64,000 nt of DNA from Lujinxingia litoralis (GTDB lineage Bacteria > Myxococcota_A > Bradymonadia > Bradymonadales > Bradymonadaceae). The translations under genes and the position numbers were made by a program. This document shows, in pieces, positions 1 to 8,283 of the stretch (its first letter is position 1; every line of letters begins with the position of its first letter). The stretch is taken from NCBI RefSeq assembly GCF_003260125.1, contig NZ_QHKO01000001.1, positions 62,001 to 126,000 on the forward strand. The letters are read 5' to 3'. Under the pieces are notes generated by a model. It was given only the letters and a program-made list of their open reading frames with translations, was not told the DNA's origin and did not search any database.

Positions 1-1619
1 GTGAGGCCGCTGCTGGCGATGGCCCCAAAAATCATCATCTGCATCGGGTTAAGGCCCCCCTCTCCCTGGATGCTCTGCATGAGGGAGAAGGTGCGTTCGA
101 GGTTAAGGTAGAGGTCAAGGCCCGGCTCAACGCTGATATCCTGTGAGGCGAAGATCGAATCGACGGGAGCCGCGGTGGAGGCCTGGAATTCAATACCCTG
201 CGCCCGTTCCACGACATTCATTTCGAGGGGCTCTCCCAGGGGGCGCAGCGCGACCTTTGCGAAGTCTTCAAACGAGGCTTGAGGCGCATCGGCGGGCAAG
301 TTCAGCGAGAGTGCCGTAACGAGTTCAGAGTCACGGGCGTCGAGGATCTGCATCCAGAAGCCGCGCACCAGGGCGAACTCAGCGGGGGTCGTATGCTGAC
401 CGAGGAAACGATCGAAGAGCGCGTAGCCGGTGATTGGCGAGCGGATGACTCCCAGGGGGAAGCCCCAGGCGGAGTCCCGGGTCTGGCCTTCGAGCATGCG
501 GGCGAAGCTGGCGTCATCCATGCCCTGAACATCGTCAGCCCAGCGAGGGGTGGTGTGTTTTGCGATTGCGGCGGAGAGATCGAGACCAAAGCGCAGGTCG
601 AGCACGGGCCGGGCGCCGGTGCGCGCGCGCATCGGCGCCGCTTGAGCGAGGGCATCCACCAGCGACTGTCCGTACTCGGTGAGGCTGGCGACCGCATCCA
701 GTGTCAGCGACGATTGCGAGAACGAGAGGATCAGCGCGAGGTCTTCGGACTCAGCGACCTCGGGGCTGTCGAAGCTAAACTCCTGAGCGATCTGCGAGAG
801 TTCGGACGCGTAGATCGCTTTCATCTGCGCCTGCTCGGTAGCGGTACGAGGGGCAAGCAAAGTAGAGCTGAGTTCGATGAGGGCGAGTTGGTCGAAGAGG
901 CCTTCGATGGGGGCGTAGAGGGCGAAGGGGGCGTTGCGCGAGGCAAATGCCGACCAGGCGGCGCTGGCGGTATCCGGGAGGCCTTCGGTGATCGGCGAAC
1001 TCTCATCCCAGGCGATGACGTCCGGCTCGATGATGCCAGCAGCGAAGTCGATGACCAGGAAGTCGCCCCGGGAGACAGCGCGGATGTTCGTAAGTTGGGC
1101 GTTTTGAATCTGAGTGAGCGCCGCCTCGGCATCGGAGACTGGGAGCAGAGCCCGCAGGTGGAAGGTTTCGGGAAGGCCAAGCTCCGCCGTCGCCAGAAGT
1201 TCGGGGCTACCGACGCGGAGGCTGTCGATGGCGGGTTCAAAGCCGGCGCGGGAGGTAGCCAGATAGAGGGTACCCTCGGGGTTGAGACCGGCCAGGGGCT
1301 CAGGCCCCTCATCGTGGGTGAGGATGTCCACGACCAGGGGGAGGTCGAGGACCAGGGAGCGGGCCAGGTTCTGGGGCACTGGCGAGGTTTGCCGGAACTC
1401 CCGGAAGAGTTCGATGTGATACCCGGCGACCACCATGGTGTCCGAGGGCAGGAGGTAGCCGACCTGTTCGTGCGCCGCCAACTCGGAGAGATTGACCGCG
1501 GCCGTGGTCGTTTCGGCGGGAGACTCATCGGGGAGGGTCGACTTGCAGGCCGTCACCGACAAGGTCAGCGCTGCGGTCGCGGTAAGCGTGAAGGTCCATG
1601 TCAGGGGCTGACGAAACAT
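1..1619 (-). CDS. Secreted lipoprotein of unknown function, open at left edge
   Basis: The reading frame opens with ATG at 1619 and stays open through 539 codons to the left edge of the window, so the C-terminus is missing. The N-terminus is a lipoprotein signal: a hydrophobic, threonine/alanine-rich stretch followed by the lipobox VTAC with Cys25, so the product should be acylated and placed in the envelope. The rest is a long acidic, mixed alpha/beta protein without any family motif I recognise; it reads as one large soluble domain (for example the stretch AGYHIELFREF). A long frame on the other strand (279-1667) is a GC-rich shadow. Minus-strand codon usage resembles the neighbouring genes. 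Function unknown. Confidence 0.75.
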   Translation of the reverse strand, partial: MFRQPLTWTFTLTATAALTLSVTACKSTLPDESPAETTTAAVNLSELAAHEQVGYLLPSDTMVVAGYHIELFREFRQTSPVPQNLARSLVLDLPLVVDILTHDEGPEPLAGLNPEGTLYLATSRAGFEPAIDSLRVGSPELLATAELGLPETFHLRALLPVSDAEAALTQIQNAQLTNIRAVSRGDFLVIDFAAGIIEPDVIAWDESSPITEGLPDTASAAWSAFASRNAPFALYAPIEGLFDQLALIELSSTLLAPRTATEQAQMKAIYASELSQIAQEFSFDSPEVAESEDLALILSFSQSSLTLDAVASLTEYGQSLVDALAQAAPMRARTGARPVLDLRFGLDLSAAIAKHTTPRWADDVQGMDDASFARMLEGQTRDSAWGFPLGVIRSPITGYALFDRFLGQHTTPAEFALVRGFWMQILDARDSELVTALSLNLPADAPQASFEDFAKVALRPLGEPLEMNVVERAQGIEFQASTAAPVDSIFASQDISVEPGLDLYLNLERTFSLMQSIQGEGGLNPMQMMIFGAIASSGL

Positions 1620-1796
1620 ACAAACTCCAGTGGAGAGGTCAGTGAGATCATCAGTAGCAGACGATGACGCGGCGAGGATAAGACAGCTGGTGCGCGGTTC
1701 AAGCCGGCGAATGCCTCGCGATGTACCACACCTCTGGTGAGAACGCCCAAGGCAGCGAGGGCCCGGGCTCTGTGATCGGCGACTCATCGGCACGCG

Positions 1797-2198
1797 TCAT
1801 CGCCACCAGGGCTGGCGAGGCTCCAGCCTTCCGGGTTCGACGGAGCCCCCGGAGCGTGCGCGGTCCAGCGCAGACCGCGTGCATCCGCCTCGTGAGCGAA
1901 GGTTTCGGTGGGGTCCGTCCAGCCGTGGAGGCCGAGATCGAAGGTGCACCAGTGGATGGGCATGATGAGCGAGGCATTCATCGGCCCGGCAGCATCGAGT
2001 GCGCCCAGGGGAGCTAAGGTGCACCTGGCCCGAGGATGGGTGATAGGCGCCGATTTCAAACGTGGCCAGGTCGACGAGGCCGTAGGTGTGGGCGAAGACC
2101 GGGGCCAGAAGAACGTGCGGCCCCTCGAGCTCGATGAGCATTGAGGAGTGGCCGCGCCCGGTCAGGAGTGCGGGCTCGGTGGCCCACCGGCTGAAGGA
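1797..2198 (-). pseudogene. Decayed partial copy of the neighbouring MBL-fold hydrolase
   Basis: Read on the minus strand, three pieces in different frames line up with the intact MBL-fold protein at 3591-4724. The first piece carries GHSSMLIELEG (intact: GHSSTLLEIDG) and then jumps to FEIGAYHP (intact: YEIGAYHP), so about 130 codons, including the HxHxDH metal site, are gone. A frameshift follows near 2030, leading into IMPIHWCTFDLGLHGWTDP (intact: VMPIHWGSFDLGMHSWTEP). A second shift near 1860 restores SVEPGRLEPRQPWWR before a stop at 1797. There is no start codon of its own: the frame begins right behind the stop of the lipoprotein gene at 2199. It cannot encode an active hydrolase. Confidence 0.85.
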
Positions 2199-3485
2199 CT
2201 AACGCGAGAGCGCCACACCAGCGCTACGCCGGTGGTGAGCATCCACGACAAAGAGATAGAGTTCTTCGTCGCTGGTGGCGAGGTCAGCGAGTCGAAGATC
2301 CACCTCGATGCGAGTGTCCGTCCAGGCGTTCACCGGCGAGATGATGACGCGGGTGGCTTCATCGAAGTTGGGGGCATTGGCCACCTCGACGCGGGCTGCG
2401 GCACCGGGCCCAACGGCGACGTAGATCTCGTCCATAAGGCGGCGAACATCGCCGGCGGTGCGGTACCAGGCGCCAAACTTGAGGCGATCCCAGACCGGAG
2501 GGATCTCGGTGAGATCTTCACGCAACACCCCTTCGTTGTAGGTGCTGCGATAGACGCCCTGCCCTGCGCTGAGGTGTTCGAAGACCCCGGTCGTCGCCCC
2601 GTAGGGGTCTTCGGGGTTGATTTTGAGGTAGGTGGAGAGGGTATTCCACTGTTGAAAGGCCCAGTAGCCGCCAATCCACCAGTTTGAGTTGGTGTTATTG
2701 CCGTCATGTTTGAAACTTCCCTGGCCCGTATGGGTTGCCAGGACGATGTCGTTTCCGTTGCAGCTGCCCCGAGAGCAAGAATAGTCGTAGTTGTCGCCGC
2801 GATCGCCGTACATCACCCAGATGTCTTTGGCGCTGGAGTCGGAAGAGAAGGAGGTGGGGCTGGAATCGTGGCCGGGGAAGTCCCCCAGGTCGCGCATCGA
2901 CCAGTGCACGAAGAATTCGTTGAAGTGCTTCAGGCCGAAGTCGCCCTGGTCATCGGGAAAACCGAGCACGGCACTGACGCCGCGCCCCTCGGTCTCGATG
3001 TGATCGGCGACCAGCAGCGCGTTTATCCCGGAGAGCGCGTCGTCGTCGACGTAGGTTCCCTTAGGATCAAGCCACTGGCCCCGGGTGGCGTCGGTTTGAA
3101 GAGACGCTCCGGCCTGCCCTGCTTCGAAGTCCTCAAGAAAGAAAGTGGTGGGCCCCTGTGTACCGAAGCCGCGGCCGCAGATCACGAGGGTTTGGCCCTC
3201 TTCGCCCCCTCCGAGCAGGGCGCTAATCCCCTCAGACTCCGCGGCAGGGCAGTCGTCAGGCAGGTCGGGCGCGCTATCAGCGGTGTCGATTTCGGCGTCC
3301 GAGGGGGCTTCGGCGTCGGGTGCGGGGGGAGCTGTATCAGTGAAGGACGCGTCGACGGCATCGGCATCGCTGGATGCGCCCGCATCGAAGGGCTCTTGCG
3401 TGGGGTTTGACGGCTCGTCACAGGACGAGAAGAGCAGCACGGCCGAAGCGACCAAAAGAGCAGCAAGAGCACGAGAGTGTCGCAT
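2199..3485 (-). CDS. Secreted lipoprotein, possible lectin/lyase-like fold
   Basis: 428 aa. A signal peptide ends in lipobox LFSSC (Cys22) and is followed by an Asp/Ala/Pro-rich low-complexity linker to about residue 80, typical of surface-tethered lipoproteins in this lineage. The remainder is rich in Trp, Tyr, Gly and Asn, for instance NTNSNWWIGGYWAFQQWNT, and suggests a beta-sandwich (concanavalin-like) carbohydrate-binding or polysaccharide-modifying domain. I cannot name a family or catalytic residues. Asp at +2 after the acylated Cys would be an inner-membrane retention signal in E. coli, but this rule may not hold here. The gene lies just downstream of the MBL-fold hydrolase on the same strand (105 nt gap), and the MBL pseudogene begins immediately after its stop. 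Confidence 0.75.
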   Translation of the reverse strand: MRHSRALAALLVASAVLLFSSCDEPSNPTQEPFDAGASSDADAVDASFTDTAPPAPDAEAPSDAEIDTADSAPDLPDDCPAAESEGISALLGGGEEGQTLVICGRGFGTQGPTTFFLEDFEAGQAGASLQTDATRGQWLDPKGTYVDDDALSGINALLVADHIETEGRGVSAVLGFPDDQGDFGLKHFNEFFVHWSMRDLGDFPGHDSSPTSFSSDSSAKDIWVMYGDRGDNYDYSCSRGSCNGNDIVLATHTGQGSFKHDGNNTNSNWWIGGYWAFQQWNTLSTYLKINPEDPYGATTGVFEHLSAGQGVYRSTYNEGVLREDLTEIPPVWDRLKFGAWYRTAGDVRRLMDEIYVAVGPGAAARVEVANAPNFDEATRVIISPVNAWTDTRIEVDLRLADLATSDEELYLFVVDAHHRRSAGVALSR

Positions 3486-3590
3486 ACGAAATCCGGTGGT
3501 TGCGACGTCGCCCCTGCAGAGAACTCGTCGGCGTTTGAGGTTAGAGCCCCTACCCTATCCTGGCGACACCGCCGCTCAAGTCTCTGGTCG

Positions 3591-4724
3591 TTAAGGATCG
3601 TTGATGCGCCACCATGGCGAGCGAGGCTCTGTGACTCCCGGCTCAACCGAAGCGCCGGGGGCCGGGGTCACCCATTGATGACCGCGCTCTTCGGCCAGCG
3701 AAACAAAGGTCTCAATGGGCTCGGTCCAGCTGTGCATCCCCAGATCGAAGCTTCCCCAGTGGATGGGCATGACGATGGCAGCGTCCATGCTCTCAAACGC
3801 GTCGAGCGCGCCCTCTGGCCCCAGGTGAATCTGCCCCCAGGCCGGGTGGTACGCGCCGATCTCATACATGGCGATGTCGAAAGGGCCGTAGCGCTTTGCG
3901 ATGTCCTTAAACCCATCGAAGAAGCCGGTGTCGCCACTGAAGAAGACGCGGTGTTCAGGGCCGACGAAGGTCCAGGATGCCCAGAGAGTTTCAAACCGGT
4001 CGAAGAGACCGCGTCCGGTGAAGTGGCGCGAGGGGGTCGCGGCGATGGTCAGGCCCTTGATGTCATGTTCATCCCACCAATTCAGTTCCACGATGCGTTC
4101 GTCGGGCACGCCCCAGCGCTCAAGATGTGCGCCTACTCCCAGCGGGACGAGAAAGAGCGCGTCGCTCAGGTGCAAAAGGTCTTTAACCGCCTGCATATCG
4201 AGGTGATCGTAGTGATCATGGGAGATGATCACCGCATCGAGCGTGGGAAGTTCGTCCGGCTGGATGACCAGGGGATGAAAGCGTTTGGGCCCCAGGATGG
4301 TGGAAGGGGAAGCGCGCTCGGAGAAGACGGGATCCAGGAGAAGGCGCACCCCGTCGATCTCCAGCAGGGTCGAGGAGTGGCCAAGCCAGGTCAGGCGCAG
4401 GCCGCTTACAGGAGGGGACGCGAGGTCGGGTGAGTTCGTGGGGAGTTCGCGCGACGGGACGGAGTCGGCTGGTTTGGAGAACCAGCCGCGGGTCGTCTCC
4501 CAGGTGCCGCCGGGCTCCATCACCGAGGTCTCAACGGGGTTGAGAAAGATGTTCTCCTCCGCGCTCCAGTTGGGCGACGCCATCGCACGTTCGAGGCGCT
4601 CTCCCTCAAGCGAGCCTCCCAGGCTGGCGAGCCAGGCGGTGGAGTGAAGGAGCACCAGAAGCAATGCGACGAGGGTTGCGGCGGCGATCAGCAGCGCGAC
4701 ACGCAGGTAAGGAGAGGCGTTCAT
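3591..4724 (-). CDS. Membrane-anchored MBL-fold metallo-hydrolase
   Basis: 377 aa from ATG 4724, which has an SD-like GGTGGA 7 nt upstream; a GTG four codons earlier lacks one. An N-terminal hydrophobic segment (about residues 6-26) anchors the protein, with the enzyme domain from about residue 108. The metallo-beta-lactamase signature SHDHYDHLD (HxHxDH, about 169-174) is intact, as are later ligand regions FSGDTGFF and MPIHWGSFDLGMHSW. This pattern fits the UlaG/NAPE-PLD-like branch of the superfamily (phosphodiesterase or lactonase type). The substrate cannot be told from sequence. A degenerate second copy lies at 1797-2198, so the gene was duplicated locally and one copy decayed. Confidence 0.9.
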   Translation of the reverse strand: MNASPYLRVALLIAAATLVALLLVLLHSTAWLASLGGSLEGERLERAMASPNWSAEENIFLNPVETSVMEPGGTWETTRGWFSKPADSVPSRELPTNSPDLASPPVSGLRLTWLGHSSTLLEIDGVRLLLDPVFSERASPSTILGPKRFHPLVIQPDELPTLDAVIISHDHYDHLDMQAVKDLLHLSDALFLVPLGVGAHLERWGVPDERIVELNWWDEHDIKGLTIAATPSRHFTGRGLFDRFETLWASWTFVGPEHRVFFSGDTGFFDGFKDIAKRYGPFDIAMYEIGAYHPAWGQIHLGPEGALDAFESMDAAIVMPIHWGSFDLGMHSWTEPIETFVSLAEERGHQWVTPAPGASVEPGVTEPRSPWWRINDP

Positions 4725-4804
4725 CAAGGGGTCCACCGGAATTCAGTGAGTGAAAAGGTTCGCGCCTGAACAGATGCCTGGAAGAACTCGGCGGATACAA
4801 AATA

Positions 4805-4828
4805 AGCCGGGAGCAAAAGCTCCCGGCT
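4805..4828 (-). terminator. Rho-independent terminator after the E1 gene
   Basis: A perfect 10-bp GC-rich stem (agccgggagc/gctcccggct) with an AAAA loop lies about 36 nt beyond the stop of the E1 fusion gene. On the minus strand it is followed by a T-rich run (ttattttg). Confidence 0.75.
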
Positions 4829-4863
4829 CACATCAACGATATGGCTGCGCGCCCTGCTCTATC

Positions 4864-7032
4864 TCAGTACTTCGCCAGCGACTCGATGGCGTCGGCCAGG
4901 TCCTCGATCTGAGGCAGAATGCGATCTTCGAGATCGGGGTGGTAGGCCACGAAGCTGTCGAGGGCCGCCACGCGTCGCACCGGACCGTCGAGGTACTCGA
5001 AGAGTTCGTCGGCGATGCGGGTGGCGATTTCGGTCCCGTAGCCCCAGCTCATGTTGTCTTCGTAGGCGACGATGACCTTGTTGGTCTTTTTGACCGAGTC
5101 GCTGATGGCGTCCCAGTCGTAGGGGCTCAACGTACGAAGGTCGAGGATCTCGACGCTGAGGTCAGGGTGGAGTTTGGCGGCGCGGCGGCTGCGTTCGACG
5201 AGCGCGCCGTAGGTGACGATCGTCAGGTCGGTGCCCTCCTGAACGATGTTGGCCTTGCCAAAGGGGATCATGTAGTCGGGGCCCGGGTTACGGCCCTTAT
5301 TATAGGTCTGGCGGTAGAGGTGCTTGTGCTCCAGAAACATCACGGGATCGTCGGAGCGGATGGCCGTGCGCAGCAGGCCGTTGGCGTCTTCAGCGTTGGA
5401 GGGCATCACAACGCGCAGGCCGGGCACGTGGGTGAAGAGCGTCACGCCGGACTGGCTGTGGTAGGGAGCGCCGCCCTTGAGGTACCCGCCAATCGGGACG
5501 CGGACCACGACGGGAGCCTTGAAGTTGTTGTTGGAGCGCCAGCGGATGTTGGAGAGCTCGTTTTTGAGCTGCATGTAGGCCGGCCAGATGTAGTCGTAGA
5601 ACTGAATCTCGACCACGGGCTTTAAGCCCCGGGTGGCCATCCCGATGGCCCGGCCGATGATGTTGGCTTCGGCCAGGGGGCTGTTGAAGACGCGCGCACC
5701 GCCGAACTCTTCCTGGAGGCGGTGGGTGACCTTGAAGACGCCCCCTTTACCTTTGACCTTGCCCAAAAGTTCTTCGCGAGTGACGTCGGCGACGTCTTCG
5801 CCAAAGACGACGATGGAGGGGTCTCTGCGCATTTCGGTACGCAGGGCATCGTTGATGAGGTCGACCATCGTGGTTTCTTGAGCGTCCTCGGCGTAGACCG
5901 GAGCCGTCTCGAAATCGGCAGAGGTGGGGTCGACGTCGGGGGAGTACACGTAGTCGAGGGCGGTATCGGGGTGCGGCGTGGGGAGCGCGAGGGCGTCATC
6001 GACGGCCTGTCGGATCGTGGCTTCGACTTCGGCGCGGACCTGGGCCACTTCGTCTTCGGTGGCGATCCCTTCGCTGATGAGCCAGGCCGGATAGCTGGTG
6101 ACCGGGTCGCGTTTGGCTTCGACTTCGCGCTCTTCATCGGTCTTGTAGAGCTTTTCGTCGTCGGACATCGAGTGGCTGTAGGGGCGCACGACGTGGGCGT
6201 GGATAAGCGCCGGGCCCTTTCCACTGCGGATGTAGTCGGCAGCTTCCTGGAGTTTGGCGTAGCTCTCCACCGGGTCACAGCCGTCGAACTCGGTGATGAA
6301 GAGGTTCTCAAACCCGGCGCAGGCTTTGGAGATGGAGCCGCCGGCGGTCTGCACGCTCACGGGCACGCTGATGGCGTAGCCGTTGTCTTCGACCATGAAC
6401 ATCACCGGCAACTTCATGTTACTGGCGGTGTTGATGGCCTCCCAGAACTCCCCTTCACTGGTGGCGCCATCGCCGATGGAGACGTAGACGATCTCATCGC
6501 CGGTGTACTGGTCGGTGCGCTCTTTGAGGCCTTCGACCGCTTCCATGATGCGGGCGACCTGAGCAGCACCGGCGGCCTGGAGCATCTGAGTGCCGGTGCA
6601 GGAGGACTGGCTGACGATGTTGAGGTCTTTGTGGCCCCAGTGGGCGGGCATCTGGCGCCCGCCGGAGTTGGGGTCCTCGGAGGAGCCCACGGCTTCGGCC
6701 AGGACCTCCACCGGAGTCATGCCCAGGCCCACGCAGAGGGCCCGGTCACGGTAATAAGGGTAGAACCAATCGTAGGTGGGCTTGAGCACCCTGGCCGCCG
6801 CCACGAGGACGGCTTCGTGGCCCGCGCCCGAGATCTGGAAGTAAATCTTCTGCTGACGCTTCAGATTGATCTCGGCGTCGTCGAGTTTTCGCGAGGTGTA
6901 GATGACGCGAAACATATCCACGAGCTCTTCTTTGCTGAGCCCGTGGTACGGAGCGTTCTTACGCGGGGAGCCGGCCCCCTGGGTCGCGGTCTGTTTGGAC
7001 GGGCTCAGGTTACCTTGCTGTGTAGGTTCCAC
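4864..7032 (-). CDS. Fused 2-oxo acid dehydrogenase E1 alpha/beta
   Basis: 722 aa. It carries both subunits of the thiamine-diphosphate-dependent E1 component of a 2-oxo acid dehydrogenase complex (branched-chain or pyruvate type) in one chain: E1-alpha in about the first 360 residues and E1-beta in the last 340. The alpha half has the ThDP/Mg motif [13 protein letters not shown] ending in EDN. The beta half starts near [10 protein letters not shown] and has the typical [20 protein letters not shown] and [15 protein letters not shown] blocks. I chose GTG 7032 (an alternative GTG lies at 7035) because GGAGGT sits 6 nt upstream; the open frame extends further to 7164 but has no good start. No E2 or E3 gene is adjacent, so the partners are encoded elsewhere. 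Confidence 0.93.
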   Translation of the reverse strand: MEPTQQGNLSPSKQTATQGAGSPRKNAPYHGLSKEELVDMFRVIYTSRKLDDAEINLKRQQKIYFQISGAGHEAVLVAAARVLKPTYDWFYPYYRDRALCVGLGMTPVEVLAEAVGSSEDPNSGGRQMPAHWGHKDLNIVSQSSCTGTQMLQAAGAAQVARIMEAVEGLKERTDQYTGDEIVYVSIGDGATSEGEFWEAINTASNMKLPVMFMVEDNGYAISVPVSVQTAGGSISKACAGFENLFITEFDGCDPVESYAKLQEAADYIRSGKGPALIHAHVVRPYSHSMSDDEKLYKTDEEREVEAKRDPVTSYPAWLISEGIATEDEVAQVRAEVEATIRQAVDDALALPTPHPDTALDYVYSPDVDPTSADFETAPVYAEDAQETTMVDLINDALRTEMRRDPSIVVFGEDVADVTREELLGKVKGKGGVFKVTHRLQEEFGGARVFNSPLAEANIIGRAIGMATRGLKPVVEIQFYDYIWPAYMQLKNELSNIRWRSNNNFKAPVVVRVPIGGYLKGGAPYHSQSGVTLFTHVPGLRVVMPSNAEDANGLLRTAIRSDDPVMFLEHKHLYRQTYNKGRNPGPDYMIPFGKANIVQEGTDLTIVTYGALVERSRRAAKLHPDLSVEILDLRTLSPYDWDAISDSVKKTNKVIVAYEDNMSWGYGTEIATRIADELFEYLDGPVRRVAALDSFVAYHPDLEDRILPQIEDLADAIESLAKY

Positions 7033-7335
7033 CACTTCACCTCCAGTGCGGGCGTACGACGTTTGTCGAATCGGAAAGGGGCTGAGCGCATGCCGGTGAG
7101 GGCATCCGTCCGCGCGCAAGCGACGCGCGGTTCGGTCGGCTATCATTGGGGGCAGAACTAACACACGCTCGAGCGCGCGGACAAGGGAGTGCGGGAGGCA
7201 ACGAGGCGCCTAAAACGTGACGCATCGCGTCAGCTCTGAGGAGCCTCCACGCCCCGAAACCCAACCCTGTGCGGAGCCCGACCAAAGCTCAGGGTTCACT
7301 CGCCCTCCCCCTCATCCAACGTGGTGAAGCCCCCC

Positions 7336-7638
7336 TCACCCCGGGGACTCACCGAAGTTTTGGGGGAGAAGATCGTCGTAGCGTGGATCGCCCTGCATCA
7401 TGGCGCGAGCCACGCCACAGAGGGGCGTGATGCCCTTGCCCGAAGAGCGCACAAACTCCGCGAACGCGTTGAGCATCTGGCGAGCGTAGCCCTGCCCGCG
7501 GAACATCGGGTTGGTCCAGAGGTAGTCGAGGAAGACGCCGTGCTCGTCTTCGCGAAAGTCGATGCGGGCGACGACCGTTCCGGAGCCGGGAACAGCCAGG
7601 GTAGCCGCGCTCTTCGCGGCGGAAAATTCAAGGTTCAT
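7336..7638 (-). CDS. Small GNAT-family N-acetyltransferase-like protein
   Basis: 100 aa from ATG 7638, which has GAGGAG 5 nt upstream; a longer frame to 7668 lacks such a site. The sequence shows the minimal GNAT core: a beta hairpin (VARIDFREDEHGVFLDYLW), then the acetyl-CoA pyrophosphate loop FRGQGYARQMLNAF, then a helix and a C-terminal strand. Length and order match the short YjdJ-type acetyltransferases (COG2388-like), whose substrates are mostly unknown. It is monocistronic on the minus strand, with the E1 gene about 300 nt downstream. Confidence 0.8.
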   Translation of the reverse strand: MNLEFSAAKSAATLAVPGSGTVVARIDFREDEHGVFLDYLWTNPMFRGQGYARQMLNAFAEFVRSSGKGITPLCGVARAMMQGDPRYDDLLPQNFGESPG

Positions 7639-8283
7639 CAGAACTCCTCGGGGGTGAAGGGGCGTCATGACGACGACGCATGGCGTTGGGGGCCTGCCTC
7701 TCTATAAAAGGAGCGGGAGCCATGGGGCATTTCGGAGCTTCGCAGGCTTTCGGGCCAGGGCCCGCCCCCGGTGCCGAGCCCACCGTCCATCCGGACACGA
7801 TGGCGTCCACCGAGCTCCGGCGGTGGCCCTCCGCGGGAGCGTGCTGGTGGAGGTCTGGCGAGTCGTCATCCCGACGCGTCCCCGGGTCGCCCTCCCCTGC
7901 CCCCGGCCGCGGACCTCGTCGACGAGCTTCGCCGGGGTGAATGCACCTCGACACCCCGGGGTGACATCGAAGCGAGGCGCGGGCCCGCACGCCCCTAAGA
8001 CACAAAGCACGACACCATTTGACACCCCACAGACGGGTGAACTATCAGCCTGTCATTCATCCTTTGACAACGCCGTAGACGCGGGGGCTTCGTTACGGCC
8101 CTCCGGTGTGCGAGCGACGCCGTCGGGGATGGTCCAACGTGCCTGGTTTTACGCGCGGCCGGTTGGGAGCAGAGAGCGTCGAGCCTGTATCGCCCCCGCC
8201 ACGACCTCCCCTGAGGCATGGCAGGTGAATTTGATTTTTATCGTGCGCCGAAGCGTAAGAGGCGCACTATTATCGAGGTTAAC
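7639..8283. other. Non-coding gap between divergent genes
   Basis: About 645 nt between the minus-strand GNAT gene and the plus-strand RCC1 lipoprotein. Open frames here are short, unsupported and rich in Pro/Arg/Ser, as expected of GC-rich non-coding DNA. The only structure I can point to is the inverted repeat at 8243-8267. Confidence 0.5.
8243..8267 (+). promoter_or_regulatory. Inverted repeat just upstream of the RCC1 gene
   Basis: A perfect 7-bp inverted repeat, gtgcgcc/ggcgcac, with an 11-nt spacer ends 16 nt before the chosen GTG start. It is preceded by an AT-rich tract (8228-8242) and followed by tattat (8268-8273). It could be an operator overlapping a promoter or a hairpin in the leader; the sequence does not decide. 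Confidence 0.35.

Noticed and set aside
279-1667. 462-codon open frame on the plus strand
   Set aside because: Mirror of the lipoprotein gene on the minus strand; no SD, no signal, Gly/Arg/Glu-biased sequence.
5722-7161. 479-codon plus-strand frame opposite the E1 gene
   Set aside because: Antisense shadow of a clearly conserved enzyme; Gly/Val/Asp/His-biased composition without domain motifs.
7680-7940. Short plus-strand frame with aaagg upstream of an ATG
   Set aside because: Pro/Arg/Ser-rich translation without any domain; looks like GC-rich intergenic DNA.
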